A stretch of DNA of 55,538 nucleotides from Synergistaceae bacterium (GCA_031272145.1 JAISUL010000078.1:1-55538); one strand, 5' to 3'. Shown: positions 15,143 through 24,467, counted from the stretch's first letter. Numbers and translations are program-made. Notes: generated by a model from the sequence alone, not told the origin.

Positions 15143-17221
15143 TTAGACACCGATATGTCTTAACTCTATAACCAAAACGTCGCCGTTTTTGTTCTCCCTG
15201 AGGGCGTTTCTGGCAGCGCGGCGGCATATTGACGCTATGTCCGCGCCGCTGCGCCCCTCCGTCGCAGCCGCCAGCGCCGCTATGTCGACGTCCGGCGCCA
15301 GGGCCTTGCCGCGGAGCGCTATCTCGAAGATGTCCCGCCGCGCCTTCGCGTCCGGCATGGGTATCTCCAGAAGGAGCTCGAAGCGCGACGCAGACAGAAG
15401 CGCCCCGTCCACGAGGTCGAGGCGGTTCGTCGTGGCCACCACCACCACTCCGGCGGCGCGGGCCGACGAGAGCTCCTCGATGCCGCTCATCTCGGCTAGG
15501 AACTGGCTTATGACGCGGTCGGCGAACGCCCCGGCGCCCCCCTCGCCCCCGCGCGCCGGGGTTAGGGACTCTATCTCGTCGAAATAGAGTATGGACGGCG
15601 ACGCCAGGCGCGCCGTCCGGAAGACCTCGCGCACTGCCCGCTCCGACTCGCCGACGTACTTGGACATCAGAGTCGGCCCCTTGACCGGGATGAAGTTCAC
15701 CCCGCTCTCCTTCGCGAGCGCCTTCACGAGCAGCGTCTTGCCGGTGCCGGAGGGTCCGTGGATCATAACTCCGCGCACGGGCTTTATGCCGAAGCGCTCG
15801 AAGGTCTCCGGCTCGCGGAACGGCCACACGACCGCGTCGATGAGCGCGCCCTTCGCCGCGTCAAGCCCGCCAACGTCCGCCCAGGTCACGTCCGGCACCT
15901 CGACGAACACCTCGCGGACGGCGGACGGCTGTATCTCCATCATCGCCGACATGAAATGCCCCATGCCGACCTCAAGAGATGCCACCTTTTCGTAGGGTAT
16001 CTCCTGAGTTTGGAGGTTGACGTAGGGCAGGACGTCGCGGACGCAGCTCATGGCCGACTCGCGCGCGAGGGCCTCGAGGTCGGCGCCGACGAAGCCGTGG
16101 GACATGTCCGCCACGCGTTTGAGGTCCACGTCGGCGGCGAGGGGCATGCCGCGCGTGTGGATGCGAAGGATCTCCAGGCGCCCGCGGCGGTCCGGGATGG
16201 GGATCGCTATCTCGCGGTCGAAGCGCCCTGGCCTCCTGAGGGCAGGGTCAAGGGAGTTGGGGATGTTCGTGGCGCCTATGACCACGACCTGCCCTCTGGC
16301 CTCAAGCCCGTCCATCAGGGCGAGCAGCTGGGCCACCACGCGGCGCTCGACCTGCTTTTCGCCGCCCATGTCCTCGCGTTTGGGGGCTATCGCGTCGATC
16401 TCGTCGATAAATATTATGGAAGGGGCACGAGTCTGAGCCTCCTCGAATATCGCCCGCAGCCGCTCCTCGCTCTCGCCGTAGAACTTGCCTATTATCTCCG
16501 GGCCGGAGATGTGAGTGAACCATGCGTCGGTCTCGTTCGCCACGGCGCGGGCTATGACGGTCTTCCCCGTGCCAGGCGGCCCGTAGAGCAGGACGCCCTT
16601 CGGCGGCTGTATGCCGAGCCTCTCGAACACCTGAGGAAAGCGCAGCGGGAGCTCTATCATCTCGCGTATGCGGCGAATCTGCGAGCCGAGGCCGCCTATG
16701 TCCTCGTAGGTGATCTTCTTGGGCTGGGCGACGCGGGAGTTCTTGAGGATGTTAAGGTAGGTGTCCGGCCCCACGACGACGGCGCCAGATGGAGTGGTGT
16801 CCGTCACGCGGAAGTCGAGCGCGCGCGTGCCGAAGAGGTTCAGCCTGAGCCTGTCGCCCGACGTGACCGGCAGCCCCTCAAGCAGCGGCAGGATGTGGGC
16901 GCGCTCCTTGTCGGTGATGGACAGAGTGAGCGGCTGAATAGACACGCTTCCCGCGAAGTGGTGGGACGCACGTCTGACGTCCACGGAGTCCTCAAGGAGC
17001 ACCGCGGCGTTTTCGCGTATGAGCCCATCCACTCGGAGGATATGCCCGCTGTTTTCGTTCCCCTCGTCGTCCAGTGCGCGGGCGCGGGCGGCGGTGGTTT
17101 TTTTGCCGACTATCTCAACGACGTCGCCTTCGGAGAGGCCGAGTATCTCCATGTCCCCTCTGCCGATGCGTGCAATGCCCTTGTTGGCGTCGCCTGGGTC
17201 GGCTTCCTTAACCGTGAACAA
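15143..17221 (-). CDS. CDC48/VAT-family AAA+ ATPase
   Basis: A 692-residue double AAA+ unfoldase of the CDC48/p97/VAT group, common in archaea and eukaryotes and found in only some bacteria. Residues 1-170 resemble the CDC48 N-domain (GDANKGIARIGRGDMEILGLSEGDVVEI). D1 has Walker A GPPGTGKT at about 214-221 and Walker B IIFIDEIDAIAPKR; D2 has GPSGTGKT near 489-496 and ILYFDEIESLTPARGG. Arginine-finger regions (RRPGRFDREI, SASRFELLLE) are visible; D2 lacks the usual RPGR wording. The start is TTG at 17221, bounded by an in-frame stop 6 bases upstream, with GGAGG 12 bases away. Likely unfolds substrates for proteolysis or complex remodelling. Confidence 0.93.
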   Translation of the reverse strand: MFTVKEADPGDANKGIARIGRGDMEILGLSEGDVVEIVGKKTTAARARALDDEGNENSGHILRVDGLIRENAAVLLEDSVDVRRASHHFAGSVSIQPLTLSITDKERAHILPLLEGLPVTSGDRLRLNLFGTRALDFRVTDTTPSGAVVVGPDTYLNILKNSRVAQPKKITYEDIGGLGSQIRRIREMIELPLRFPQVFERLGIQPPKGVLLYGPPGTGKTVIARAVANETDAWFTHISGPEIIGKFYGESEERLRAIFEEAQTRAPSIIFIDEIDAIAPKREDMGGEKQVERRVVAQLLALMDGLEARGQVVVIGATNIPNSLDPALRRPGRFDREIAIPIPDRRGRLEILRIHTRGMPLAADVDLKRVADMSHGFVGADLEALARESAMSCVRDVLPYVNLQTQEIPYEKVASLEVGMGHFMSAMMEIQPSAVREVFVEVPDVTWADVGGLDAAKGALIDAVVWPFREPETFERFGIKPVRGVMIHGPSGTGKTLLVKALAKESGVNFIPVKGPTLMSKYVGESERAVREVFRTARLASPSILYFDEIESLTPARGGEGGAGAFADRVISQFLAEMSGIEELSSARAAGVVVVATTNRLDLVDGALLSASRFELLLEIPMPDAKARRDIFEIALRGKALAPDVDIAALAAATEGRSGADIASICRRAARNALRENKNGDVLVIELRHIGV

Positions 17222-17293
17222 TTTTCATCGATGCCTCCTGGGGCCGGTTCTTTTTCTTGAGGCATATTATACCCTTCCGGAGGCGAAACAAAA

Positions 17294-17326
17294 GCTCGTA
17301 CTAGCCCTCGAAAAGCTAGTACGAGC
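17294..17326. promoter_or_regulatory. Perfect 12-bp inverted repeat upstream of the CDC48-type gene
   Basis: GCTCGTACTAGC (17294-17305) and GCTAGTACGAGC (17315-17326) flank a 9-base loop. There is no T-run, so it is unlikely to be a terminator. It lies 73 bases upstream of the TTG start, where an operator or a stable 5' UTR hairpin could sit. Confidence 0.6.
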
Positions 17327-17390
17327 CATCGCCGAACTTCTCCGGCTTTTCAAAGCGTGATTTATAACTTCCACTATATATAATATCCCC

Positions 17391-17423
17391 TGCCGCTAAC
17401 TCGCCGCTAACTCGCCGCTAACT
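17391..17423. repeat. Three tandem 11-bp repeats
   Basis: CGCCGCTAACT is present three times in a row (the first copy has T in place of the leading C). The array sits just after a TATAAT (17379-17384) and before GGAGG at 17425, so it would lie in the leader of any rightward transcript. Confidence 0.75.
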
Positions 17424-17440
17424 CGGAGGTCGCGTACTAG

Positions 17441-17729
17441 ATGATGAACTACACCAACATGAAGGTCTTGCTCAACCTGATCCTTCAGGGGAAACACGAC
17501 GCTTTCTGGCAGCTGGTTCGGGGGGGCCGGCGCGTCTACACGCTGATATTCGCCCTGCCCGTGGTTAGCAGGGGCGGGTACATCGTGATAGAGGACATAG
17601 CGGAAATGAGTCTCGCAGCGTGGCAGCTAGCGCAAACCATGACCGACTTGATTCGGCTTTTCAGGGCGATTTTTGTGTTGACAAACGGGCGCCAAAAGTC
17701 GATAGTCATATTGGGAGGCGTCGGACGTT
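17441..17729 (+). other. Possible small or decayed gene upstream of ispH
   Basis: An open frame starts at ATG 17441 (GGAGG 11 bases upstream) with a plausible helical, hydrophobic product (MKVLLNLILQGKHDAFWQLV...SLAAWQLAQTMTDLIRLF). It runs about 120 bases into ispH in another frame, which is unlikely to be functional. Bases 17624-17672 resemble 17311-17358, which read KLVRAIAELLRLFKA and then stop. The segment may therefore be one of two decayed copies of a short gene. I see no known domain. Confidence 0.3.
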
Positions 17730-18626
17730 ATGGAAATCAGGGAGATCATCGTTGCCGAGCACGCGGGGTTCTGCTTCGGGGTCAAGCGGGCGGTGGACGG
17801 CATAACCGCGGCGCTCGAAGGGGCCGAGGGACGTCCCGTCGGGGATAGGCCTTCGGTGTGGTCGATCGGGATGCCGATTCACAACCAGGGCGAGGTGGCC
17901 AGGCTCTGCGGCATGGGGCTCCACATCGCGGACGACGCCGACGGAGTGCCCGACGGAGCGCGGGTTTTCATACGCGCACACGGCGAGTCCCTCGCGGTTA
18001 TACAGGCGCTGCGGGACAGGGGCGCCGAGGTTAGCGACATGACCTGCCCGTTCGTTCGGCGCGCCCAGGACTACGCGGCCGAGTTTTCATCTCCCTCGGT
18101 CGGTTATCACGTTGTGCTGCTCGGCGACGTGAGGCATCCTGAAATACGTTCCATAATAGGACACGTCGAGGACGACGAAGCGAGGGGCAGGATCGACGTC
18201 GTGTCCGGCGTGGAGGACGCTCTGAACCTGCCGGACGACTCAGTGGCGCGCCGCGTGGCCCTCATCTCGCAGACCACGCAGAGGGAGGGGCTGCTGGCCG
18301 CCGTGGCGTCGGCGCTCGTCCTCCGCACCAAGGAGCTTCACGTCTGCAACACTATATGCCGCGCGACGGTCGACAGACAGAACGCCGTCCGGAGACTCGC
18401 AGGCAGGGTTGACGGACTTGTTGTCATAGGTGGCCGCGAAAGCGCCAATACCGCGAAGCTCAGCGATATAGGCGCCGAGGCCGGGATGGACGTCCTGCGC
18501 ATCGAGGACGTAGGGGAGCTGGACTGGGGGTGGCTTTCGGGGAAACACAGAATAGGAATAGCCGCGGGGGCGAGCACGCCTCAGGGGCTCATCACGGAAC
18601 TTCGCAACAAAATCGCGAGATCGTAG
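17730..18626 (+). CDS. ispH: 4-hydroxy-3-methylbut-2-enyl diphosphate reductase
   Basis: A 298-residue iron-sulfur enzyme for the last step of the MEP isoprenoid pathway, making IPP and DMAPP from HMBPP. The three cluster cysteines are in [17 protein letters not shown] and [12 protein letters not shown]. The catalytic Glu region is QTTQREGL and the substrate-binding [11 protein letters not shown] and GASTPQ motifs are present. GGGAGG precedes the ATG. It lies 23 bases before rpsA; in some Firmicutes these two genes are fused, and here they are separate but adjacent. Confidence 0.96.
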   Translation: MEIREIIVAEHAGFCFGVKRAVDGITAALEGAEGRPVGDRPSVWSIGMPIHNQGEVARLCGMGLHIADDADGVPDGARVFIRAHGESLAVIQALRDRGAEVSDMTCPFVRRAQDYAAEFSSPSVGYHVVLLGDVRHPEIRSIIGHVEDDEARGRIDVVSGVEDALNLPDDSVARRVALISQTTQREGLLAAVASALVLRTKELHVCNTICRATVDRQNAVRRLAGRVDGLVVIGGRESANTAKLSDIGAEAGMDVLRIEDVGELDWGWLSGKHRIGIAAGASTPQGLITELRNKIARS

Positions 18627-18649
18627 GCAGTCAAGGGGGATATGTGGTA

Positions 18650-20503
18650 ATGGAGCAGCTTGTTGAGAACGGCGCGGAGGCTTTGGAGGTTCTTGGGTCA
18701 CACGAGAGCGCCATAGCCGAGAACGACGACGCCGAGGCCGCTAAAGCGTACGACGAGTACGAGGCGACCGTGGCGGACAGCGGGGACGAGGAGTCCATGG
18801 AGAGTATGGAGGAAATGATGGCGCAGATAGCGCTGTCTGAACTCCATAAGGGCGAGATCAAGACGGGCACGATCGTCGGGGAGGTGGAAGGCGGCTGGCT
18901 CGTCGACGTGGGCTACAAGTGCGAGGGGATTCTCCCCATGAAGGAGTGGTCGCACCGCGTTCTTGTGGGAGACCTCCCGAAGCCGTCCCTAGGTGACGAA
19001 GTTCAGGTTCAGGTCGTCAGCCTGAGAGAGGGCGAGGAAGCTCAGCTCCTTCTCAGCCGCTGGCGGCACGAGTTCGACCGCCGATGGGCCGACTTCGAGA
19101 ACGCCCTGTCCAGGAACGAGACCATTCGCGTCCGCGCCCTCCGCAAGGTCAAGGGAGGACTGGTTGTCGACTGCTACGGGCTTGAGGGTTTCATACCGAT
19201 CTCCCACTTCGCCGCCGACGGCCGAGGTGCCGGCCTCGACAAGTTCATGGGCGCATCGTTCGAGGTGAAGCTGCTCGACAAGGACCGCCGCAAGCACAAG
19301 GTGCTGCTCTCCCGCAGATCCATTATGGAAAAGGAGCTGGCCGAGTCCCGCGCCGAGTTCTACGAAAGGGTCAAGGAGGGCGACGTGCTCGAGGGCAAGG
19401 TCAGCAGCCTCACCGACTTCGGCATCTTCGTGAACCTTGGCGCCATGGACGGCCTCGTCCACATGACCGAGATCTCGTGGAAGCGCAGCGTCCGCATCAA
19501 AGACACATTCCACCGGAACGACACGGTCAAGGTCAAGGTCATCGGCATCGACCGCGAGAAGAACAAGATCTCCCTGAGCATCCGCCAGGTCGCGGGCAAC
19601 CCTTGGGACACCGTGACCGAGCGCCTTCACAAAGGCGACGTGATCACCGGCCCTGTCACCAACGTGACGGACTTCGGCGCGTTCGTCGAGATAGAGCCAG
19701 GCATCGAAGGCCTCGTGCACATCGGCGACATCAGCTGGTCGAAGACCCAGCATCCACGAGAGACCTTCCGCAAAGGCCAGGAGGTCAAGGTGCAGATCCT
19801 GGACATCGAGCCGGAGAAGCGCCGCGTCAGCCTCGGCTACAAGCAGCTGAACGACCCTTGGAGGGACATCGACAAGCGCTACAAGAAGGACCAGGACGTC
19901 CAGGTCAAGGTCGTTCGCCTGGCGGACTTCGGGGCCTTCGTGGCGGTGGAGGACGGCGTCGAGGGCCTGATACACATCTCGCAGCTGAGCTCCAAGCGCG
20001 TCGAGAAGCCCAGCGACGCCCTGAAGGAGGGCCAGGAGGTCACGGTTCGCATCATCGAGGTCAACCCCGAAACGCGGCGGATGCGCCTCTCCATACGCGC
20101 GCTCGAGAAGCCCGCTGACAGAGAGCCGCGCAGCGAACGCAGTGACCGGGGCGAGCGCAGCGAACGAAGCGACAGAGGCGAGCGCAGCGACAAGGGCGAA
20201 CGCGGCGGCGACCAAGGCGACCGTGGCGAGCGCAGCGACCGGGGCGACAGGGGCGAGCGCGGCGAACGCGGTGAACGCGGCGAGCGTGGTGAACGAGGTG
20301 AACGCGGCGGACGCGGTGAACGCGGCGGCGAACGCCGGGGCCGAGGCGACAAGGGCGAACGCGGCGACAAGGGCGAGCGCGGCGAGCGAGGCGGACGCGG
20401 TGACAGAGGCGGCGAACGCGAGCGCATACCGCGCGCAGCCAGAGACGACGCCCCCAACTACACGATCGGCGACTTCTGGAAGGACGAGAACATCGGCGGT
20501 TAA
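18650..20503 (+). CDS. rpsA: 30S ribosomal protein S1 homologue with Arg-Gly-Glu-rich tail
   Basis: A 617-residue RNA-binding protein with an acidic N-terminus (about 20-60) and five S1-type OB folds starting near residues 67, 155, 244, 329 and 414. The later repeats carry the typical DFGIFV/DFGAFV and [10 protein letters not shown] signatures. It recruits mRNA to the ribosome. From about 487 to 602 it carries a low-complexity tail of [12 protein letters not shown] and GDKGER repeats, ending in [15 protein letters not shown]. Such a tail is not part of classical S1 and resembles RGG-type RNA-binding disordered regions. The start is ATG 18650 behind AAGGGGGA. Confidence 0.9.
   Translation: MEQLVENGAEALEVLGSHESAIAENDDAEAAKAYDEYEATVADSGDEESMESMEEMMAQIALSELHKGEIKTGTIVGEVEGGWLVDVGYKCEGILPMKEWSHRVLVGDLPKPSLGDEVQVQVVSLREGEEAQLLLSRWRHEFDRRWADFENALSRNETIRVRALRKVKGGLVVDCYGLEGFIPISHFAADGRGAGLDKFMGASFEVKLLDKDRRKHKVLLSRRSIMEKELAESRAEFYERVKEGDVLEGKVSSLTDFGIFVNLGAMDGLVHMTEISWKRSVRIKDTFHRNDTVKVKVIGIDREKNKISLSIRQVAGNPWDTVTERLHKGDVITGPVTNVTDFGAFVEIEPGIEGLVHIGDISWSKTQHPRETFRKGQEVKVQILDIEPEKRRVSLGYKQLNDPWRDIDKRYKKDQDVQVKVVRLADFGAFVAVEDGVEGLIHISQLSSKRVEKPSDALKEGQEVTVRIIEVNPETRRMRLSIRALEKPADREPRSERSDRGERSERSDRGERSDKGERGGDQGDRGERSDRGDRGERGERGERGERGERGERGGRGERGGERRGRGDKGERGDKGERGERGGRGDRGGERERIPRAARDDAPNYTIGDFWKDENIGG
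20130..20430. repeat. Degenerate GC-rich repeats encoding the S1 tail
   Basis: Dozens of imperfect copies of GGCGAGCGCGGCGA and GACAAGGGCGAACGC-type words encode GER/GDR/GDK triplets. All three plus-strand frames stay open across this stretch, which explains long spurious frames on both strands. Confidence 0.85.
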
Positions 20504-20552
20504 CGCAGTAGGGACAGTAAGCGCGGGGAAGAAAAATGCCTTACCCGCGCTT

Positions 20553-21371
20553 TTGCCCGTCGTCAAGTGGGTCGGGGGCAAGAGGCAGCTTCTGGATCGC
20601 CTCCTGCCCCTTTTGCCATCGCGCCGTATCGCCCAATACTGCGAGCCGTTCGTCGGCGGCGGGGCAATGCTCTTCAGCCTGCAGCCGAATATTGCCTACG
20701 TGAACGACGTGAACGACGCGCTCATGGGCGTATACCGCGTCATACGGGACGACGTGGAGGCCATCATAGCCGAGCTCGGAGTCCACCGCAACGAGGCCGG
20801 GTACTTTTACGAGGTCAGGAGCTGGGACAGGGATCGGGAGCGCTACGCGTCCATGTCGGACGTGCAGAAGGCCGCGCGGATAATCTACCTCAACAGGACA
20901 TGCTACAACGGCCTCTTCCGCGTTAACAGCGCGGGGGAGTTCAACTCGCCCTTCGGAAATTACAAAAACCCAAGCATAGTCAACGCGCCCCTTCTGCGGG
21001 CGGTGAGCCAGTACCTAAACAAGAGCGGCGTGCACCTGTCCTGCGCGGACTACGCGGAGGTCTTGGGCAGAATCCCAGGCGGCACGTTCGTCTACCTGGA
21101 CCCGCCCTACGACCCTGTGTCGGACACGGCGAGCTTCACCGGCTACGACAAAGGCGGCTTCGGCAGGGAGGAGCAGGAGCGCCTGCGCTCGGAATGCGAC
21201 CGGCTGAGCGGCAGAGGCATAAGGTTCATGCTCTCCAACTCCGCCACGGACTTCATCCGCGGCCTTTACGCGGCGTACAGCGTGACGGTCATTCGGGCGC
21301 GGCGGGCGGTGAACTCCAACCCTGCCGGACGCGGCGAGGTCGAGGAAGTGGTGGTCAGGAACTATGAGTAG
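20553..21371 (+). CDS. Dam-type (D12 class) adenine-specific DNA methyltransferase
   Basis: A 272-residue N6-adenine methyltransferase of the class alpha D12 family. It shows VKWVGGKRQLLDRLLPLLP and CEPFVGGGAMLF for SAM binding and the catalytic YLDPPYDP. The family resembles Dam (GATC), but specificity cannot be read from sequence. There is no in-frame ATG or GTG between the rpsA stop and the conserved N-terminus; TTG at 20553 gives MPVVKWVGGKRQ, the usual family start. No restriction endonuclease gene is adjacent, so it is probably an orphan methylase or a partner of a distant enzyme. It converges on the next gene with a 10-base overlap. Confidence 0.88.
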   Translation: MPVVKWVGGKRQLLDRLLPLLPSRRIAQYCEPFVGGGAMLFSLQPNIAYVNDVNDALMGVYRVIRDDVEAIIAELGVHRNEAGYFYEVRSWDRDRERYASMSDVQKAARIIYLNRTCYNGLFRVNSAGEFNSPFGNYKNPSIVNAPLLRAVSQYLNKSGVHLSCADYAEVLGRIPGGTFVYLDPPYDPVSDTASFTGYDKGGFGREEQERLRSECDRLSGRGIRFMLSNSATDFIRGLYAAYSVTVIRARRAVNSNPAGRGEVEEVVVRNYE

Positions 21372-22150
21372 ACCACTCCCCACTCCGCCCTTATGACGCT
21401 CATCGTCTCCTTGCCGCCCAGGCCGCCTAGGTTCTCGACCACCCCGAAGCCCATCGACCTCATATACTCCTCCATCGCGTCCATCCCCATGCCGAAGCGC
21501 AGCTGCTCGTCCTTGCGCGTGACCTTGGCATTCCACTCGGCAGGGTTCACGTTCAGATAATCGAACGCTATCACGCCATAGGCGGAGGTTTCCCTCACGG
21601 CCGTCAGCGTCCGCTCGAAGGCGTCAGGGGAGAGGTACAGGGTGACTCCCTCCCATATAAACGCCACCGACGAGCCGTCGAGCAGCGCGATGCAGCCGAG
21701 CAGAGGCGCGCCATGCTCGAAGTCCATCGGCACGAACTGAGTCTCCCCGGCGTCGATGCCGTTCGCCGCGAGTATGGCGCGCTTGCGCTCCTGCGTCGGC
21801 GCTGCGTCAAGCTCGAACACCCTCGCCCCAGCCTCCCTCACGCGCTCGGCAAACCTGTACGCCCTCGTGTCATAACCGGCGCCGAGCAGGACGACCTGCC
21901 CTACCGACAGGCACTCGGCAAACACCCGGTCGAAGTACCGTGTGCGCGCGACGATGTAAGGATATATGCCGCCGGCTCGCTCCTTCACCGCCTCGCGCCA
22001 CGCCCCGTTGTCCAGCTTCGCTCGCATGTCCTCCGGAAGGAAAAGCCTCGCCAGAGTGTCGGCACCATCATGGTCATCCTCTAAGCACGACACAGCCCTC
22101 ATGAGCGCCGTCGTCTCGGCCGTTGACGACGGAGACCGCGGATCTAGCAC
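21362..22150 (-). CDS. Class I SAM-dependent methyltransferase (leucine carboxyl methyltransferase-like)
   Basis: A 262-residue methyltransferase resembling the TIGR00027/LCMT-like family often annotated as O-methyltransferase. Visible are RTRYFDRVF, the SAM loop VVLLGAGYDTRAYRF, the acidic residue of VFELDAAPTQERKR, VPMDFEHG, and FIWEGVTLYLSPDAF. The GTG at 22150 has GGGGAGG 8 bases upstream. No pathway genes are nearby; the substrate is probably a small carboxylate or polyketide-like compound but unknown. Confidence 0.85.
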   Translation of the reverse strand: MLDPRSPSSTAETTALMRAVSCLEDDHDGADTLARLFLPEDMRAKLDNGAWREAVKERAGGIYPYIVARTRYFDRVFAECLSVGQVVLLGAGYDTRAYRFAERVREAGARVFELDAAPTQERKRAILAANGIDAGETQFVPMDFEHGAPLLGCIALLDGSSVAFIWEGVTLYLSPDAFERTLTAVRETSAYGVIAFDYLNVNPAEWNAKVTRKDEQLRFGMGMDAMEEYMRSMGFGVVENLGGLGGKETMSVIRAEWGVVYS

Positions 22151-22238
22151 GCAAAACGCCTCCCCTAACGCGAATTTTATGAGAAAATGAAGCTCTACCT
22201 AGTGCCTCATATTATCTATGCTTTGGGGGAAGAAAAGT

Positions 22239-23207
22239 ATGAACAAGCGATTTTTTTTGGTCATCGCGCTCCTTTTTGCCGCGTATGTCGGCTGCGCACC
22301 GGTTCAGTCTGAGCCTGCTCACGCTGCACCTACGCAGGCTAAGCCCGTCAAGGTAGGGTTCGTGGCGACGAACTTCTCGGCCGAGTCTCAGGCGCGCGTC
22401 GCCGGACGGTTCGAGGCCGCCGCCAAGGAGAAGGGCTGGGATTCGCAGATACTGAACTCCGCCGGAGACATCAACACTCAGGCCTCGCAGCTCGAGAACC
22501 TCCTTCAGATGAAGGTGGACGCGGTCGTCCTCGCCATGGCACACCCGCTCGACGTCAAGCCCGCGCTCGACAAGCTGGTCGAGGCCGGGGTCCACGTCAT
22601 CACGATCGACTCTGGCTACGTCGACGGAGTCGTCGCGGACATCACCTCGGACAACTTCGGGGTCGGGGCCAAGATGTCCACCTACCTCGTGGACACGCTT
22701 GGGGGCTCCGGCAACGTCGTCGTCATCAAGTTCGAGAAGCACCAGGGCAGCCGCAGGCGCGGCAAGGTGCTCGACGCGGTGCTCAGCGAGTACACGGGCG
22801 TGAAGGTGCTCGACTCGTTCAGCGTCAACGCCACGAAGCGCTTCATGGACGACACGCGGGACGCGATGGAGACCTTCGTGACCAAGCACGGCGACAAGAT
22901 CGACGGGGTGTGGTGCGCGTTTGACCAGCTCGCCTACGTCGCGGGCGACGTGATAGCCGACAAGCTCAAGGGGAAGAAGGTCGTCATAGTCGCGGCCGAC
23001 GGCAACAGGGAGACCTTCCGCCGCATAGCAGCCGGCAGCATGACCGCCACGGTGGCCCAGCCCTTCGAGGCCATGGCGGACATGGCCGTCAGCATGGTCG
23101 AACAGCTGACCTCCGGCAAGACCCAGGCCGAGGTCACGGGAGGCAAGAAGATCGTCTACGTCGACACGCCCCTCTATGACGCCTCCAACCTGCCGGAGGT
23201 GAAGTAG
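22239..23207 (+). CDS. Sugar-type ABC transporter substrate-binding lipoprotein
   Basis: A 322-residue periplasmic-binding-protein-like (LacI/RbsB-type) protein. The N-terminus MNKRFFLVIALLFAAYVGC ends in a lipobox (YVGC), so it should be a lipoprotein. Ligand-binding fold motifs are VKVGFVATNFSAESQARV, the SQLENLLQMKVDAVVLA segment, and IDSGYVDGVVADITSDNFGVGA. The ATG at 22239 follows GGGGGAAG. No permease or ATPase for import is adjacent; the next gene is an ABC-F-like ATPase, which does not pair with binding proteins. It may supply a remote transporter or sense a ligand. Confidence 0.9.
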   Translation: MNKRFFLVIALLFAAYVGCAPVQSEPAHAAPTQAKPVKVGFVATNFSAESQARVAGRFEAAAKEKGWDSQILNSAGDINTQASQLENLLQMKVDAVVLAMAHPLDVKPALDKLVEAGVHVITIDSGYVDGVVADITSDNFGVGAKMSTYLVDTLGGSGNVVVIKFEKHQGSRRRGKVLDAVLSEYTGVKVLDSFSVNATKRFMDDTRDAMETFVTKHGDKIDGVWCAFDQLAYVAGDVIADKLKGKKVVIVAADGNRETFRRIAAGSMTATVAQPFEAMADMAVSMVEQLTSGKTQAEVTGGKKIVYVDTPLYDASNLPEVK

Positions 23208-24467
23208 CTGCCCATAACCCTGCGCGGCGTGTCATACGTCTTGCCGGACGGACGGACGCTCTTCGAGGGACTAAGCGAGAGCTTCTTCTCAGACGCCTCG
23301 GCTCTGACTGCCCTAGTCGGGCGCAACGGCGCCGGAAAGACCGTCCTAGCGAAGATCATGGCCGGCCTTCTAACTCCGTCCTCCGGCGAGGTCAAGAGGA
23401 GCGGAAAAGTATTCTACCTCCCTCAGACCACGGACGCGCTCCCCTCTATGAACAAGAGCGGCGGGGAGCACACGCGGGCGCTCCTGACCCAGGCGTTTTT
23501 CTCGGACGCCGAGTTCCTGATCCTAGACGAGCCGACCAACCACCTCGACGCGCCGAGCCGCCGCTCCCTAGTCAGCTACATGCTGGCGAGGAACCGCGAT
23601 CGGGCGAAAGGGATGCTGGTGATAACGCACGACCGCTCGGTTCTGGCGCACGCGGACAGAATAGTGGAGCTGTCGGGCTCTGGCCTGAAAAGCTACGGGG
23701 GAAACTACGAGGTCTACCGCGAGTGCAAGGAGCGTGAACTCGCCGCGGGCCAGGCCAGGCTGGAGCGGGCCAAAACGGACCGCAAGCGCGCAGCCGCGGA
23801 GCTGCGCGCGTCGGTCGAGCGCCAGGAGCACCGCATGGCTCAGGGAGCAAGGCGATCGGCAAAGCTAGGCGCTCCGAGGGCGCTGCTCCACCTCATGAGG
23901 CAGTCGGCTGAGAGGACGATGGGCAAGCGCCGCGGCAACATGGACGAGAAGACCTCCGAACTGGCCGAGGCCGAGAAAGAGGCGTTCTTCAGCCTAGCCC
24001 AGGCCGACCCCGTCGTGATGATCCCGCCGGCCTGCTCCGTCCACGCGGCCAAGATCGTAGCGACGATCGACGGGATTATCCTGCCCTTCGGCTCGCACAA
24101 GGAGGCCATCGACCTGACGATGACCGGCCCCGAGCGCGTCGCGGTAGAGGGCGCAAACGGCAGCGGCAAGACCACCCTGCCGCGCGGCGAGGCGGGGACG
24201 CGCCTGGCCCAGATAGGCGTCAGGCTGCTATGCCCCACCGACGCCCTAAGCGGAGGCGAACGCCTAAAGACCGCCCTGCTCTGCGCGCTGCACCGCTCGC
24301 CCCCGCCGATGCTGCTGATTCTGGACGAGCCGACGAACCACCTAGACCTTGAGTCCGTGGAGTCCGTAGAAAAGGTGCTGAACGCCTACACCGGCGCCCT
24401 GCTGGTCGTGTCGCACGACGCGGCGTTCTTGGAGAGGATCGGGGTGGGAAGGCGGGTCAGCCTTTGA
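23208..24467 (+). CDS. Shortened ABC-F-type double ATPase, possible degenerate gene
   Basis: Two ABC domains without membrane segments, as in ABC-F translation factors: Walker A GRNGAGKT and GANGSGKTT, Walker B LILDEPTNHLD twice, and H-loops ITHDRS and VSHDAAFL, with a linker helix rich in Arg and Glu. At 419 residues it is about 100 shorter than usual. Both domains lack the segment between the first strands and the signature: GKVFYLPQTTDALPSMNKSGGE, and KTTLPRGEAGTRLAQIGVRLL just before SGGE. The conserved N-terminus (PITLRGVSYVLPDGR) begins before the first ATG/GTG. A CTG at 23208, 8 bases after GGAGGT, is the best start; GTG at 23229 would cut off the first strand. Confidence 0.75.
   Translation: MPITLRGVSYVLPDGRTLFEGLSESFFSDASALTALVGRNGAGKTVLAKIMAGLLTPSSGEVKRSGKVFYLPQTTDALPSMNKSGGEHTRALLTQAFFSDAEFLILDEPTNHLDAPSRRSLVSYMLARNRDRAKGMLVITHDRSVLAHADRIVELSGSGLKSYGGNYEVYRECKERELAAGQARLERAKTDRKRAAAELRASVERQEHRMAQGARRSAKLGAPRALLHLMRQSAERTMGKRRGNMDEKTSELAEAEKEAFFSLAQADPVVMIPPACSVHAAKIVATIDGIILPFGSHKEAIDLTMTGPERVAVEGANGSGKTTLPRGEAGTRLAQIGVRLLCPTDALSGGERLKTALLCALHRSPPPMLLILDEPTNHLDLESVESVEKVLNAYTGALLVVSHDAAFLERIGVGRRVSL

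Noticed and set aside
17391-17423. Possible CRISPR-like short repeats
   Set aside because: Three directly adjacent 11-bp units without spacers; this is a simple tandem repeat.
20142-20552. N-terminal extension of the methylase into the rpsA tail
   Set aside because: The extension is the repeat tail in another frame. The conserved methylase start is near the TTG at 20553.
18989-20581. 530-codon open frame opposite rpsA
   Set aside because: Antisense of S1 domains and the repeat tail; Ala/Val/Leu-rich with no conserved features.
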